From: Trichostrongylus colubriformis
Taxonomy: Eukaryota > Nematoda > Chromadorea > Rhabditida > Trichostrongylidae
NCBI GenBank assembly: GCA_963978905.1
Contig: OZ022260.1
Location: forward strand, 3,399,725-3,463,724
Direction of reading: 5' to 3'
DNA: 64,000 nt
The number at the start of each line of letters is the position of its first letter. Positions within the stretch are counted from its first letter, which is position 1. A model generated the notes under the pieces. The model searched no databases and was not told the DNA's origin. It saw nothing but the letters and a program-made list of their open reading frames with translations. Position numbers and translations under genes: made by a program. Shown piece after piece: positions 43,930 to 55,116 of the stretch.

Positions 43930-44922
43930 ACCTAGATATCTTCATGAGTTCATGTAACCAAAGGATCGCCACAGTAAAAGTAGGACTTTAGAGCGACGTC
44001 CTTGACACTAATCGCTTAATAAGCATATAAATCAATAATGATTAAATTTTGATAACAAGAAAACTCAGTTTTTTGTATAAATTAAGCATTTCCATTAATT
44101 ATTCATATAACCCTTTCACTCAGCTTCTTTCGATAACAAAGGAATGCTAGTCCGGTGAGGTTTCGGAGCAGAACTGGAATCGCATAAAATCGGTGATTGA
44201 CCGAGTACTAGTGTTGCTGTATGCAATCACTCCAAACTTAAAGCCATCTCAAAAAGACTGATTATAAAGTAATACGGAGCAAATGGCTTAAACATAAAAT
44301 AGATAATTATAATATAGAATGACTTTTTTAATCAAACATTCAGAATTGCACAACAAAATTTTGACATTATTATTCTGCTTGTAGGAATATGTATGTAAAG
44401 GCGGCATGACCCTAAAACTATGAGCGGCGCTTATACTATTTACCTTTTATATCTTACTCGCATGATTTATTATTACAAAATCATTCAACATTCACTCATT
44501 TACTATTAGGGTTATCCACCGAGTAATATTTACACGTTAACGTAGAGATACAATCGCTTCAGCTTCAATTCAGTTTAATGATTTGGGTCGATTTTCCACT
44601 ACTGGAAGAATTCACAACTGATGAGTTCAATCTAAAAGGTAAAAAATAAAAGCAATTGAATTTCTCAATTGAAAAAAATATGAGAATTCGGAGATAACAT
44701 AGTTTTTACCATTCTATTCATGCATTAAGTGAACCAATACACAGCTGACCTATCCTATAAATTAATTTATCGTTCTGAAGATTCTACTGAAACCGTATTC
44801 TTTATGAAAGAAATTATCAATTAATTGCAATTTCGCATATTACTTGCCATCGAAGGTATCTTATTACCTAATCATCTAAGCTATATGTTAGTGGTATAAT
44901 AATCAGTGAACACAAGGCTTAC
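43930..44922. other. gene-less stretch
   Basis: AT-rich with frequent stops in all frames; no repeat recognised. Confidence 0.4.
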
Positions 44923-44947
44923 CTGTAAACCCATTCAAAACATCCAT
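44923..44947 (-). CDS. very short first-exon candidate
   Basis: Minus ATG at 44947 (MDVLNGFT) runs to ACAG|GTAAGCC, a strong donor in phase 1, which would fit the phase-1 entry of the WVPPGL exon at 7596. Only eight codons, so the support is the donor and phase alone. Confidence 0.15.
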
Positions 44948-44965
44948 AAAGTCGACGTCGCCCGA

Positions 44966-45500
44966 AGTGGGCGGAGTTGTACCCTATGTGGGCGGAGTCT
45001 TCCGTTTCACGTGATTTGTTTAACATTCCGCGTTTCTATTGACCACGTAGTGAATAAATCGAGATATACAGTTACTAAGGAACTAGGCGGGCGTTAGTGG
45101 CTGTGTTTTCATCGACAACGCACTCCGCTGTGGTGAATACTCGAGTGCCATCAAAGGCTTGTTTATGCGTCAAAGCTATTCTTTCTCTGAGGATCTCTTG
45201 TCCGTTCATATCCACTTTTGCGCCTCCCTGACCTTCTTTTATTTACAGAAAGTAGTTCTGTAATTAATATAATTGAAGAGGCTTTTTTGAAGGCGTCTTG
45301 CGCAAGTTTCCATCAGCAGAAGCAATTCCTCAGTTGACATATTTCAGAATCCAAGCACCTGGGCACCTCCACCAGTAATTAGGTGAAAATTTAGCTAAAG
45401 GAACATTCAGCCGAAAGGGACATGAAAAATTCCCAAAATAATGGGCGGGGTTCGCCACAAAATGGTGGGCGGGGTTTGTCGCAAGGTAATGGGCGAAGTT
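44966..45500. repeat. scattered GTGGGCGG(A/G)GTT motifs
   Basis: GTGGGCGGAGT occurs twice at 44968-45001, and GGGCGGGGTT(C/T)G(C/T)C twice plus GGGCGAAGTTT at 45441-45500. Similar motifs occur in the repeats at 53340-53510. These resemble Sp-type GC boxes but follow repeat units. Confidence 0.5.
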
Positions 45501-45853
45501 TTAAATGTTAGTCCATGTGGCAAAAGAGAAAGGTTCAAAATCGTGACCATAGATGACCAACGTCAATCTATAAAACATGGCATATTCTGCCCTTCCTTCA
45601 ATTTTCGAACCTAAGGGCACTGATGTGGATGGGGCGTGGCTCCCGTGATCCTGAAATCCCAGCTTCCCTCCACTTAATGTTAGACCCACCAATGAAGACT
45701 GTCTCTTTCTTCTTGTATAAGGGCTATACTCTGATACCCAAAGGACCCTCAACATAAGAACCTTAATATTGCCTTGTCCAAAAGTGGCCTTCTAGAGGGT
45801 CCCATGGTGCTCGAATCCGGAATTTCTCAGCAAATACGTATAAAAAGGCGTAC

Positions 45854-45963
45854 CTCCACGGATGCTCATACCATCCAATGCATTTACAGTCCACCACGGT
45901 GCATTTGGCTCCTTCAGGCATATCCACGGCATTCACCTGGCGACTTGCGACGCCGGTCGACAT
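45854..45963 (-). CDS. candidate first exon with a C-x(4)-C-K-C-x-G-W motif
   Basis: Minus ATG at 45963 follows TACTGTTTACAG|ACGCGTACTACG, a possible cis- or trans-splice acceptor, with a second strong acceptor TTCTTCTCATTTTCAG further up. The frame has 36 codons, MSTGVASRQVNAVDMPEGAK then CTVVDCKCIGWYEHPW, and leaves in phase 2 at GGAG|GTACGCC. The cysteine motif with GW recalls the CKCNGW element of the GCN5/PCAF N-terminal domain, but that alone is weak. A TATATAAGG box lies about 140 nt upstream. Downstream sequence looks like a strongylid repeat, so no second exon is assigned. Confidence 0.4.
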
Positions 45964-46105
45964 CGTAGTACGCGTCTGTAAACAGTACTATAAACGCTCC
46001 TATACTGGTAACGAGAGAACTGAAAATGAGAAGAAACCAGAAAGGACTTCGAGTTGGAGAGCTGGAGCGACCAAACCCAGCTAAGCTGTGATGCCTAAGC
46101 CTAGG

Positions 46106-46114
46106 CCTTATATA
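46106..46114 (-). promoter_or_regulatory. TATA-box-like element
   Basis: TATATAAGG on the minus strand, about 145 nt upstream of the ATG at 45963. Position fits a 5' leader with an intron or trans-splice site. Confidence 0.3.
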
Positions 46115-46209
46115 CTACTGTTTTGCAAAGCTTTTTAATTTTGTTTAGGCACAACTGATCACACAACAGCTATGGAAGAGCAAGAGTATGAATGATGTCC
46201 TAATCAGCA

Positions 46210-46452
46210 ATGACGTCAATTTTCAATTTGTCAGCACATGCGTGTGTTGCGTCTGCGTTGCACGCTGCTTGTCAACAAACCCGCCATCAACATCGTCAAC
46301 TTTTCGGAAGTGCGTCAACCCCCCACTCCCCGTCTACGCCTACATCATCCCCAAAAAATCATAACATCCTACAGATGATCTTTGAGGATCGTAAGAGCGT
46401 TTGGGAGATTGGCATAGTTCCGGAAGAACACGAATCTCATGTGCCATGCTGA
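46210..46452 (+). CDS. ORF of unknown product, divergent to 45854-45963
   Basis: 80 codons: MTSIFNLSAHACVASALHAA, a glutamine/histidine segment, a serine-threonine-proline segment (STPHSPSTPTSSPKN), then MIFEDRKSVWEIGIVPEE and TGA. The ATG sits inside a CRE-like TGACGTCA palindrome (46209-46216). CATCCTACAG|ATG inside could be an acceptor. It might be a short gene sharing a bidirectional promoter with the minus-strand exon, or chance. No domain. Confidence 0.25.
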   Translation: MTSIFNLSAHACVASALHAACQQTRHQHRQLFGSASTPHSPSTPTSSPKNHNILQMIFEDRKSVWEIGIVPEEHESHVPC

Positions 46453-46539
46453 CAAGAATTATGCTCCCATACGTGCTGGATCCTGTCTGTACAGATCCCT
46501 TGTGACTAATTTTGAATCTTTTCATCATTTTAAAAAAAT

Positions 46540-46694
46540 TCTTACTTTAAAAGGAACAAGAAAATTCAGGATGGTACTGCAAATTTGAAATTGTATCGAT
46601 TCTCCTGATAAATACGGTGACTCAGAAAATCAGTGCACAATCGACAACATCTCAGTTATTCTCTTGAACCGCATTAAAACTTGACAATCGATCT
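46540..46694 (+). repeat. host repeat, left part (split by MITE)
   Basis: AATCAGTGCACAATCGACAACATCTCAGTTA...GAACCGCATTAAAACTTGAC matches 52300-52375. The match resumes at 47055 with CGATCTCTACGGTTGACGG. Confidence 0.7.
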
Positions 46695-47056
46695 GGGGTA
46701 TGTACACTTATGTCGAATTATCGCGCGGCGAGCCGCGCCGCGGATTCCTTTGCGTGTCACTGCGTACATTGCCACACTCCCATTGAAGTTTTACGCCCAG
46801 ATTAACTACTTCTTGATTAGAATTGTTATCATGTAATGCTATCAGTTCTTTTACTTTTTCTGTTACCATTTTGTCTTTTTAGGGCACAAAAATTATTGTT
46901 TTCAGATAATAATTAGATACAGCTACTCCTCAAAGGACCTCCATGGTACCAAATCTCCGCGTCCTGAGCGGAATTTCAACCGACCGCGGCAAGTCGTGCT
47001 GACGGCGCCGCGGGTGCGACGTCGCGAAGCGAAAATTCGACATAGTGTACAACTCC
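46695..47056. mobile_element. Mutator-like MITE, family MU copy c
   Basis: Ends GGGGTATGTACACTTATGTCG and (inverted) GGGAGTTGTACACTATGTCG. It shares the GCGGCG-type interior GACGTCGCGAAGCG with copies a and b. Flanked by CGATCT on both sides, the conserved part of an eroded 9-bp duplication; the uninterrupted relative at 52367-52385 reads GACCGATCTCTACGGT. Confidence 0.8.
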
Positions 47057-47099
47057 CGATCTCTACGGTTGACGGCTACTCACCCGCAGTGTAGGCTGC

Positions 47100-49139
47100 G
47101 CAATCAGTATGTTGGTATTGCTAACTCTAGCACGACAACGTATTGCTCGTGAGCCCACCACATTGCGACAGCGGTGCCAACTGTGATTGCAGCGATCACT
47201 CGCAGAGTATGAATATGCCCTTAGACATTTCCAGCATTCACGCAAGATCCTCAGACATAATGCGATGGAGGAAATTGCATGAAAACAGTGATATAAAATT
47301 ACCAAATTTCTAGTCCCAAAAAAAACGTTTTGGGTTGCGCCTTGCTTCCTGCTTGCATAGGAATTCGTGGAAATATTTCAACGGTGCTCATATTCATGGG
47401 AATTTTCTTGAATGAAAAAGAGTGTTTATGTTTCAAGTCAAGCTACCAACACCAAATCAACGAGAGATGAAACAGACTAGGCTGGCAGCTTTAACTAGGA
47501 GCCAACTCTACTAAGATTGGGAGGATAGGACTAAATTGGAAATAGATTCAGTTTGTCGCCACTACTAGGAAAAAGTGGCTACAATTATTCAGAAACGGAA
47601 GGATGGAGTGCCTGTTTAGTGCAGGAAGAAAGTCATGCCGAGTCATCTAACACACAATCATCACGCAACGGCAGATGCTTTCGCACTGGGCCACTTTTTG
47701 GTCTCGGTGCTGACACATTAAGTATGCATATCATAACCTATATATAATCCAGCAGTTTGGTGTCTGCCATTTTGCTTGCCTGTCCACCCGAAACTTGGCA
47801 AAATCTGAAAAACAAGCCGGAAAGGTCGATCCAAATGTGGGTTACGTGGAGCACGTGGAGCACGGTAGAAGATGTACAGAGGGCATATGGACGATGTGGG
47901 ACTCCGCTCAGTGTGGGCGGGACTTGCGTTAGAGTATTTGGTGCGTGGGTGGAAAATTCTGTAAATTGTTTCATAAGGATCTGGTATCTACGAAATTAGG
48001 AGAGCAGGTAACATAGTGCTAGCATCGTTTGATACTTGCGTTGCTCTTGAGATTAATTTCTGCAGAACAAGCCTGATCTTTCACTGATCCCAATAGCGAC
48101 TGACCTTTATGCAAATTGAAACGATCAAAAAATTATCCGACGTTCACTAAAATTCCGAGCAAAAGAGGAATGCGTGGCGCATCCTCAGGCGAGCAAATAG
48201 CGCTACTCAGTGAGTCCTGATGATACAAGGAGTTCTGGCTGGTTTTGCGCGTTTAGAAGAGAAGATGGAAACGATGAGCGTCTATACTTGCAAGGGAATT
48301 CTGAAATTATTCCCCCCCCCCCCACAGAAATAAGGCTAACCACCTCGAGTAGCTCTGATTCAAAAGGTACCGTGCAAATCCTCGGAGCAGCCATGCGCGA
48401 GCGCATTTTTCACAAATCGTCTTCCACTAATTGAAGCACTTGCGGGCCGAAGCCCCTAGTCGTCCATCATATTCATCAGATCTAGCGCTAACTAAGTCCC
48501 ACTTTCCCAAACATTTGGGCAGCTTCATCAGCAGCAGTGTGTTCTGAATTTATGGTAATTTGAAGTCGACTTTTTTCATTCCGAGCCATATAATTCATCA
48601 GTCCTTCATCAAAATGAGATATGCAAATATCCATGATGTTGCCGGATGTGTAGCGAATCAAATGGTGCTTATTTTGTGAGAAAACATGCAGTCTGAGCCG
48701 AGCTATGATCTTCCGAAGTTGAAATTGCGAAAATCGGCCAAAGCTTTTTTAGTACAGCAATCTTCTGGCTTTAAGAAAAGGAGCCGGAGATGATGAAACG
48801 GCAATCAAATTCGTGTAGAAAACACTGTGTTCCCCTTAAGCTCTATGGGTTTATCTATATGTGATAAGCAAACAAACTATCACACAAGCAATAAAACAAA
48901 TAAGCAAATAGTTTTTGCTACCGATTTCTAAAAAACAGCCGAGTGATTTTTAGTTTTGACATTTGGTCATGTCCCGTTAATGCTGACTGCATTGTTCGGC
49001 GTTCCTATGGAATCCCATCGATCTTTTTTCCTGAGAGGCCGAAAAAGCTTTGCACCACTTCTTAAAAAACTGGGTGAACTTACAGTATGACAAGAAATGA
49101 AGAAAGGATTCAATGAGTAACAGTCAGAATTTGAAGGGA
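47100..49139. other. no supported gene
   Basis: Minus ORFs at 47063-47305 overlap a short hydrophobic frame (RVIAAITVGTAVAMWWAH...) ending TGA; no splice support. A 10-nt C run at 48313. GAATGCGTGGCGCATCC at 48167. Confidence 0.3.
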
Positions 49140-49206
49140 GAAGTGGCGCAGTGGCAAAACATGTCACTTCACACTTGCCGAGGTACAAAGATCGATGCCT
49201 GCACGA
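49140..49206 (+). mobile_element. tRNA-like (SINE head) sequence
   Basis: AAGTGGCGCAGTGGCAAAAC resembles an A box and AAAGATCGATGCCTGC a B box at tRNA spacing. The acceptor stem does not pair. Same type as 13688-13754. Confidence 0.35.
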
Positions 49207-49362
49207 GGAAAACTGAGACCTACCCGGATACACAGTAGCGTAATTGAGCGCGAGTTATCAGATGGACTAGACACACCCATTCAGACATCGGCTTCCCAGC
49301 CTACAAGTCGCTAGCTAGTTTCAACAACTGTTTGAAGGCTGCATCGAACCAGAATATGAAAT

Positions 49363-49792
49363 AAAGGAATAGTGCAGAGAAAAAATAAATTTCTCTATTA
49401 CTCATATAATTATGCTGCATTTGCCTGATGAGGACCGCATGCAAAGTTTGACGCGAAAAAGTGAAAATCCCACTAGAATGCAGCTTCTCAAAATGGTGGT
49501 CGAAGGGGCGCGACCTCGGGGCGAGGTCCCGCCCCGTCGTCCGCCGCGGTCGGAGACCCATAGTGGGAAACAGAAAATTACGTAAACAGTCTCATTCTTC
49601 GTATCCGACCGCGACGGACGACAAGGTGGGCATTTGCCACGAGGCCCCGCCCCCTCGGCCGCCACTTTGACGAAGTGTATCATAGCCGGATTCTCACCTC
49701 TTCGCGTAAAATTTTGTATGCGGCCCTTATTAAGCAAATACAACATAAATTTGTGGGTAAAGATACTCATATTCCCGTGCACGTTTCTTTAA
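49363..49792. mobile_element. foldback MITE, family FB copy E (older)
   Basis: Diverged left end AAAGGAATAGTGCAGAG, better right end GTGCACGTTTCTTTAA; central GGGCGCGACCTCGG...CCGAGGTC blocks and GCATGCAAAGTTTGACGCGAAAA arm are family-typical. Confidence 0.8.
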
Positions 49793-49799
49793 GAGCATA

Positions 49800-51060
49800 T
49801 GCAGCAGAAAGGGCTACTTGATGGATCTGGGATTCGCAAGTTCTATTTTGTCTGAAGCTTAACCTATTGGCGCCTCGTCTAGGTCTCGGAGATCAGGGGA
49901 CCACATTTAGATGGTCACGGTTGGATACAAGTACTGAAAACCTCTGGGTTGCCACCGCTACGGTATTTCTACAACTGAAATGGATTTCCAGAAAAAAAAA
50001 ATGAAAAAAATGGCAGGTATCCCAAAACCTCCGAGATATCCCGTGGATACCAATACCAAAAGCTGAGCAACCCCCGTCCTCTTTGACCAGAAAATCATTT
50101 TACATTCGAAGAAGTGTGTAAAGACGGTGTATAATTAGCAAGTGGTCCTTACGATAGCACGCCATCCAAGGAAACAAGCCCCAATGCTCCGTTAACTAAA
50201 CACCTTACTGGTGAGATATGACCATCTGTCATTTTGGGCCTACAAATACAATGCTGCACAGATTTCTTGAAAAAAAAATATTAAAAAAATGTCAACCTTT
50301 TTCAAGTCTTGTTAAAGGCTTAATGCATCGTTCTGTCCAGAGAGAGGAAATTTTGGTGTCGCTAAAAACATACTAGCACTCGAGAAAACAAAGATATCCT
50401 GTAACTGTTTGTCTAGTTTTGGTGGTTGTTTTTAGCCCGCAGCTGCTCGGGGGCCTGACACATCAAGAAGGCGACAACCCTGAGGATGTTTTCACAAAAT
50501 CCGCTATTTTTCTGAGATAAAATCTGTGCGGATGAAGCTGATGGATGAGCTACGGAAAATCTTGCAATGGGACAGTTGTGCCAAATTTCATGAAGATGGG
50601 TTTGAAAGCTAAGTAGGCAAAATGAAACGTATGCTTATCAGTTGGATTATCATACAGTACCGAGCGAATTTAAGGGCTCAAGCGTTATAGAAAGATGATT
50701 ATTCAGTTCTCTACCATTGCATGTCACACTTTTCGGAAGTCGGGACGTTGTTCCGGGCGCTCAAGTCCGCGTATACTTTCCTCTGCCGGCGACAGAACGT
50801 GGCAGCGAGTCTCTGCGTGTCCGCCCATGCCACCTTTTCTCGTTGCCTTCGTCGTTTCTGCACTTCCCCCGACACGTCTCTGCCACACAGCCTCCATGCC
50901 TATGAGCGCAGCCACGCCCTGTCAGCGCAAAGTATGAACGAGGACTAACACTACCGATCTTGGACCAGGAACGAAGTTTGTTGACCCACTGATCATAGAG
51001 CATTAGGGCTATGGCGGTCGTAATACAGCAGTGAGCAGTGGGTTCCATCACACATAATTA
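49800..51060. other. gene-less stretch
   Basis: A GC-rich patch at 50740-50940 is open in several frames on both strands (…FLCRRQNVAASLCVSAHATF). It probably derives from a GC-rich repeat like the MU family. No exon supported. Confidence 0.35.
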
Positions 51061-51450
51061 TTATAATCTCTTATCAGTTGTTATAATCACCTTCATTAGC
51101 CGTTGTTACTTCTGGTTCCGATCACCCACTGCTAATGTACCCGTACCACACTCTACGTAGCACTTATAATTTCCAGCAAGACGTCATATCAAACACTACA
51201 CGAAATTGCTGCATTTACTCTATCATTCTTATCAGCCACTATCAGCCATTATCGCTTTGGATCACCCATCGTTAATGTCCCCTTTCCATTCCTAACATAA
51301 CACATAAGTGTCAACGCTCCAGAGTCGATCCGAAAAGCGCAACATCTTTGGTAACACTAGCCTCCCAATGCTCCTTCAGCAACTATCAGCTGTGATCACT
51401 TTGGATCACCCTTCATCAGTGTCCTCGTGCTATTCCCTGCATAGTATGTA
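51061..51450 (+). repeat. degenerate tandem array, about three units
   Basis: TTATCAG-TGTTATAATCACC...TTCCGATCACCCACTGCTAATGT, then CAGCCATTATCGCTTTGGATCACCCATCGTTAATGT, then CAGCTGTGATCACTTTGGATCACCCTTCATCAGTGT. Each is followed by CC-CGT-C-ATTCC and a TAG-A/TAACA segment. Spacing about 150-170 nt. Confidence 0.7.
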
Positions 51451-51728
51451 AAAATTAGGATCTCATTTTTGCTGTGACGAAGATATGAAATCCCGATCAA
51501 AACACATTTAGCATAGGGATAGGTGAATTGGATAATTTTCATCAAGGAGGATTCACGAGGTGTGGCATTAGATTCGTTTTCAGTCGATGCATTATGCCAC
51601 TAGGTGTGCATAAATTTCTAGGCATGAACAAAATAAGGATGAGCATTGAGGGGATGGAACCAGTAAATCAGTGACATAACACGAAACACACTTGAGGAAG
51701 TGCGTTGCTATCAAAATTTACGCAAATA

Positions 51729-51969
51729 GGGTGGGGTCCACGAGGTCGAATTTCCGCTTCGCGGCGTTTCACTCGCGGCGCCCCCGTACGACTCGCCGTA
51801 TCGATTGCCCTTGATCGGCCGGCTGAGCGTGACTGCGTCACGTCTGCGCTTTCCACCCATACCACACTGCCTCGCTTGAAGTCTGCCATCCCCTGCCACT
51901 GGCACTCGCACCCGCTGTGCCGCTCATCGCGCGCGGCCGCGCGGAAATTCGACCTCGTGGACCCCACCC
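51729..51969. mobile_element. Mutator-like MITE, family MU copy d (young)
   Basis: Perfect 29-bp inverted repeats starting GGGTGGGGTCCACGAGGTCG, flanked by the perfect 9-bp duplication ACGCAAATA (51720-51728, 51970-51978). The interior matches copies a and b (GCGGCG, CACACTGCCTCGCTTGAAG). The freshest insertion of the family. Confidence 0.92.
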
Positions 51970-52239
51970 ACGCAAATACAGTGTACGGTGGCTAAAAACT
52001 GAACCTAATGTCAGGCTTTTCACTGTATAGGAAGGTTTAAAATACAAAAAAAAAGAATCGAAGATGGACGATCAAAAGCCGGAAGATATCTTATGGAGCA
52101 GGGTGAAAAAGCGCCACTGGTAAAATTCAGAGACGGAATCTCGCCGGACCACCTGCACAACGTTTCCCGGACGAAGCGATATTAAGTTTATCTGTGCTAA
52201 TGGGAACAAAATCTTGGGGTTTCAAGAATTCCAGCACCT

Positions 52240-52395
52240 TACAGCAAAATTCACTCACAAATCCAGTAGCCATGTGAGTCTAAACGGATTTTCAGTGCAA
52301 GAATTGAACATAAATCAGTGCAGAATTAGCAACACCTTAGTTACTCCCTTTAACCGCACTTATACTTGGCGACCGATCTCTACGGTCTACGGTGC
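52240..52395 (+). repeat. uninterrupted relative of the 46.5-kb host repeat
   Basis: AATCAGTGCAGAATTAGCAACACC...TTAACCGCACTTATACTTGG, then CGACCGATCTCTACGGTC, matches the two flanks of MU copy c when joined. Confidence 0.7.
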
Positions 52396-52399
52396 AAGC

Positions 52400-53000
52400 T
52401 AGAGGGAATGTGAAGGTCGCAATTTCAAAGCAATCCTCATTGTAGGATGGTTTTAGAATGGCACGATAAATGGACCTGGCAAGGGAAGAAAAGGATAGAT
52501 CGGGTGATGAACCCGATGATGTATCATTTAGCATGGATTATTCACAAAACGATCCATAACATGACTCATACTGCAAAATCTTCGCGAAAAAAACGATCCT
52601 GACAATTGCCACTACCACGCAAAATACTGCTTCGTGTGACTGTTGCTTTTTCTGAAATTTCAGTCAGGCTGCTATTGTGCTCTTTCTCGAGATATTTGAA
52701 CGTACGTGGTCAGAGCAGAGGTCCGAGGTGCCTCTGCTCCTCCGTACAAGGAAAATTTTACAAAAATGTTTTTTTTTGGGTTTCAAACTGCACCCGGTAT
52801 GGGGGCCGAGTGGAATGTGGAACGCAAAATTCGACAATAGTCCGTACGCACACTATGAACACTATTTCCTGACGGTCCCTGTTGGTCCACTCCAGCATTC
52901 TTGAGGAGAGAAAAACTACTGAGCAAACAATACCCTAACGCCTTCCTACCAATAGCAACCGCATTTATTTGAGCGGAGTGATTCTAAAAGCTAGCTGATA
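52400..53000. other. no firm gene
   Basis: The acceptor TTTTTCTGAAATTTCAG at 52662 precedes frames open to about 52900 (AAIVLFLEIFERTWSEQRSE...), with only a weak GTACGT donor. Left as undetermined. Confidence 0.25.
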
Positions 53001-53128
53001 TGGTATATATAAATATAATATAAAATATATAAACAATCTAAATAAAAATATTCCTACTATATATAAAACGCTTCGTCTGCCTGTCCGTTCGTTCTTCCGT
53101 CCCTCTTTCTGCCACGGAATTAGGCATA

Positions 53129-53512
53129 ACATGAAAAACAACCTGTGGAGGTGCGAACAAGTTTGGGATGGACAGGGCATGGGACAAGAAGTAAAGAGCA
53201 CAACTATACCGCGTTAAGCTCCACCCATAATGGGCGAAGCGTAAAGTGGGATGTTTCGCTTTCAGATTGAAAATTGGTAATTGGGTTCTAATATGACCCA
53301 AACAAGGAGGAAAGGTGGATTGAGGTGGTCATGAAAGATGCCTGGTCACGTGGGCGGAGCATTTGTGGTGGTAGGCGGAGTCTGGACGTTACATGAAAAA
53401 CAACCTGAGAAAATGGGGACAGGTCTAGGATGGATAAAGCATGGTACAGGAAGTAAAGAGCACACATGGACCAAGTTATGCTCCGCCCACGGTGGACAGA
53501 GCGTGATTTGGT
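53129..53512 (+). repeat. direct repeat, two ~120-nt units 262 nt apart
   Basis: ACATGAAAAACAACCTG...GGATGGA-A-GCATGG-ACA-GAAGTAAAGAGCACA...AAG-T-TGCTC-CCCA at 53129-53245 and 53391-53512. Flanked by similar TATATAAATATAA strings (53000, 53608), which may be the element's edges. Confidence 0.75.
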
Positions 53513-53662
53513 GATGGGTACCAAGTGAATTTATAGAAAAAAACAATTTCGATCGACTCACTGACGCTCATGATGTTACGCGCGCAGTGTGCGCTGGTCA
53601 AAATGCTATATAAATATAAGATAAACATAAATGATCTTAAAAAACTCAGAGAAAGCGTGTGG

Positions 53663-53725
53663 GGTCTTGGTGATGCAATGGTTAAGCATAGCACTCGAAA
53701 AGCATAGATGTATCTGTTCGAAGAC
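53663..53725 (+). mobile_element. tRNA-like sequence
   Basis: GTCTTGGTGATGCAATGGTTAAGCA resembles the D-arm/A box of a long-variable-arm tRNA, and TATCTGTTCGAAGAC the B box and 3' stem. The acceptor stem GTCTTGG/C-AAGAC partly pairs, so a decayed tRNA gene or SINE head. Confidence 0.35.
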
Positions 53726-53729
53726 AAGG

Positions 53730-54639
53730 AAGCTATAGGAACCCATCGCGGTCATCTTAGTGGCAACAATCGCAGCATCTAATACAAAGTCTATGCATGG
53801 ATACAATTCAATTACCTCAGCAAATTTCAGCCGAGTAGAGAATACATGGCGTAATCCGGCAGAATTAATATTCCGTCTTCTGAAGCGACTTAAAAATATG
53901 CCCATGGAAACTGAGGCGAGGACTGAAGACTAAGTAGCTTCACTGGGAAAGGCCAAGCGCTAACTATTTCAAAGCAAGCGGAGGAAGTTGGAATTCAAAA
54001 AAATACTGTGTCTTTAGTAGTTAGCAAGCTGTGCTGGGCTGCCTTAGCCATCACAAACAAGACCGGAAACACCATCATTAGGCTCACAAATGAGGGATGT
54101 TTTGTGAACGGGGAAAACAATAGAAAACACATTTCATTGCACCATCAAAATGTTTATGTAAACAAAGAGGATTGTGCCCGCAATATGACCAAATATTTTG
54201 AAAACCAGATAAATCGTTCCGAGAGGGGTGCAATAGTCCAGAGGTCATGATACCCGGGAAGTTTATCACCCAAAAAAGTATCCTGCGAAATTTTCGAGGG
54301 CTACCCTTATAACTCCCTCCAATTCAGAAGATTGATCAGTTTTTTTTTAAATTTTGACGTCTACCTTCTATATAATTATCCCATGCGATTATAAGGTTAA
54401 ATATTTATTTCTAGCCGACGTATCGACATTTTCTTTGATTTAGAAGCGCGAGATTTCAGATTGTAACGAAGCGCACGCTCTAGAAGTATATTTACATTAA
54501 CAGTGAGCCCAGCCTTCCTAAAAGTAGTACGAAAATTTGAGGCTTTCTGCTGTTCAAAAATTTCATTTTGAGATGCGCCAAGCATTCGACTTACACTTGG
54601 ATTAGTGACGACTTGTGTTTGGCCTTATGACAACGATTC
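53730..54639. other. gene-less stretch
   Basis: Plus ORF 54008-54250 (80 codons) has no splice context; ACATGGCGTAATCC at 53847 belongs to the scattered repeat motif. Nothing else seen. Confidence 0.35.
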
Positions 54640-55064
54640 AAAGGAATCGTCCATAGAAAAATGATTTTCTTGTTACCCTAATATTATGCTGTATTTGCCT
54701 AATAAGGGCCGCATGCAAAGTTTCACGCAAAAAAGTGAGAATTGGGCTAAGATACAGCTCCCCAAACTCTCGGCCGGGTGGGCGGGGCCTCTAAGTAAAA
54801 GCCCCGTCCCGTCGTCCGCCACGGTTGTGAGCACACAGTGGGACTGTTTACGTACTTTCTGTTCCTACAATGGGCCTCCGACCGCGGCGGACGACGGGGT
54901 GGGCACTTGCTCGGAGGCCTCGTCCACTCAATCGAGGCCTCGTGGTGCTGTTCTTGGGCCGTATTCACATTTTTTCGCGTGAAACTTTGCATGCGGCCCA
55001 CATTAGGCAAATGCAACATAATATGGGCAACGGAAAAACTCATTTATCCGTGGACGATTCTTCT
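54640..55064. mobile_element. foldback MITE, family FB copy F
   Basis: AAAGGAATCGTCCATAG and mirrored CCGTGGACGATTCTTCTA; GC-rich GGGCGGGGCC centre. Ends only about 50 nt before the mariner element. Confidence 0.88.
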
Positions 55065-55116
55065 AGAGCGATGATAATCCCCTTCGCGTGAGCCGTTTTA
55101 ACCCAAGGAAGTACTA

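Noticed and set aside
44966..45500. GC boxes as a CpG-island-like promoter
   Set aside because: The motifs come in repeat units that recur at 53340-53510, so promoter function is not supported.
49083..49222. Splice-bounded open frame on the minus strand (TTTTCCTCGTGCAG to CATACT|GTAAGTTC)
   Set aside because: Overlaps the tRNA-like SINE head at 49140-49206, so the signals are probably repeat-derived.
51668..52047. 96- and 99-codon ORFs
   Set aside because: They lie in Mutator-like MITE copy d; open frames follow from the GC-rich palindrome. Same for 1599-2005 and 13957-14237.
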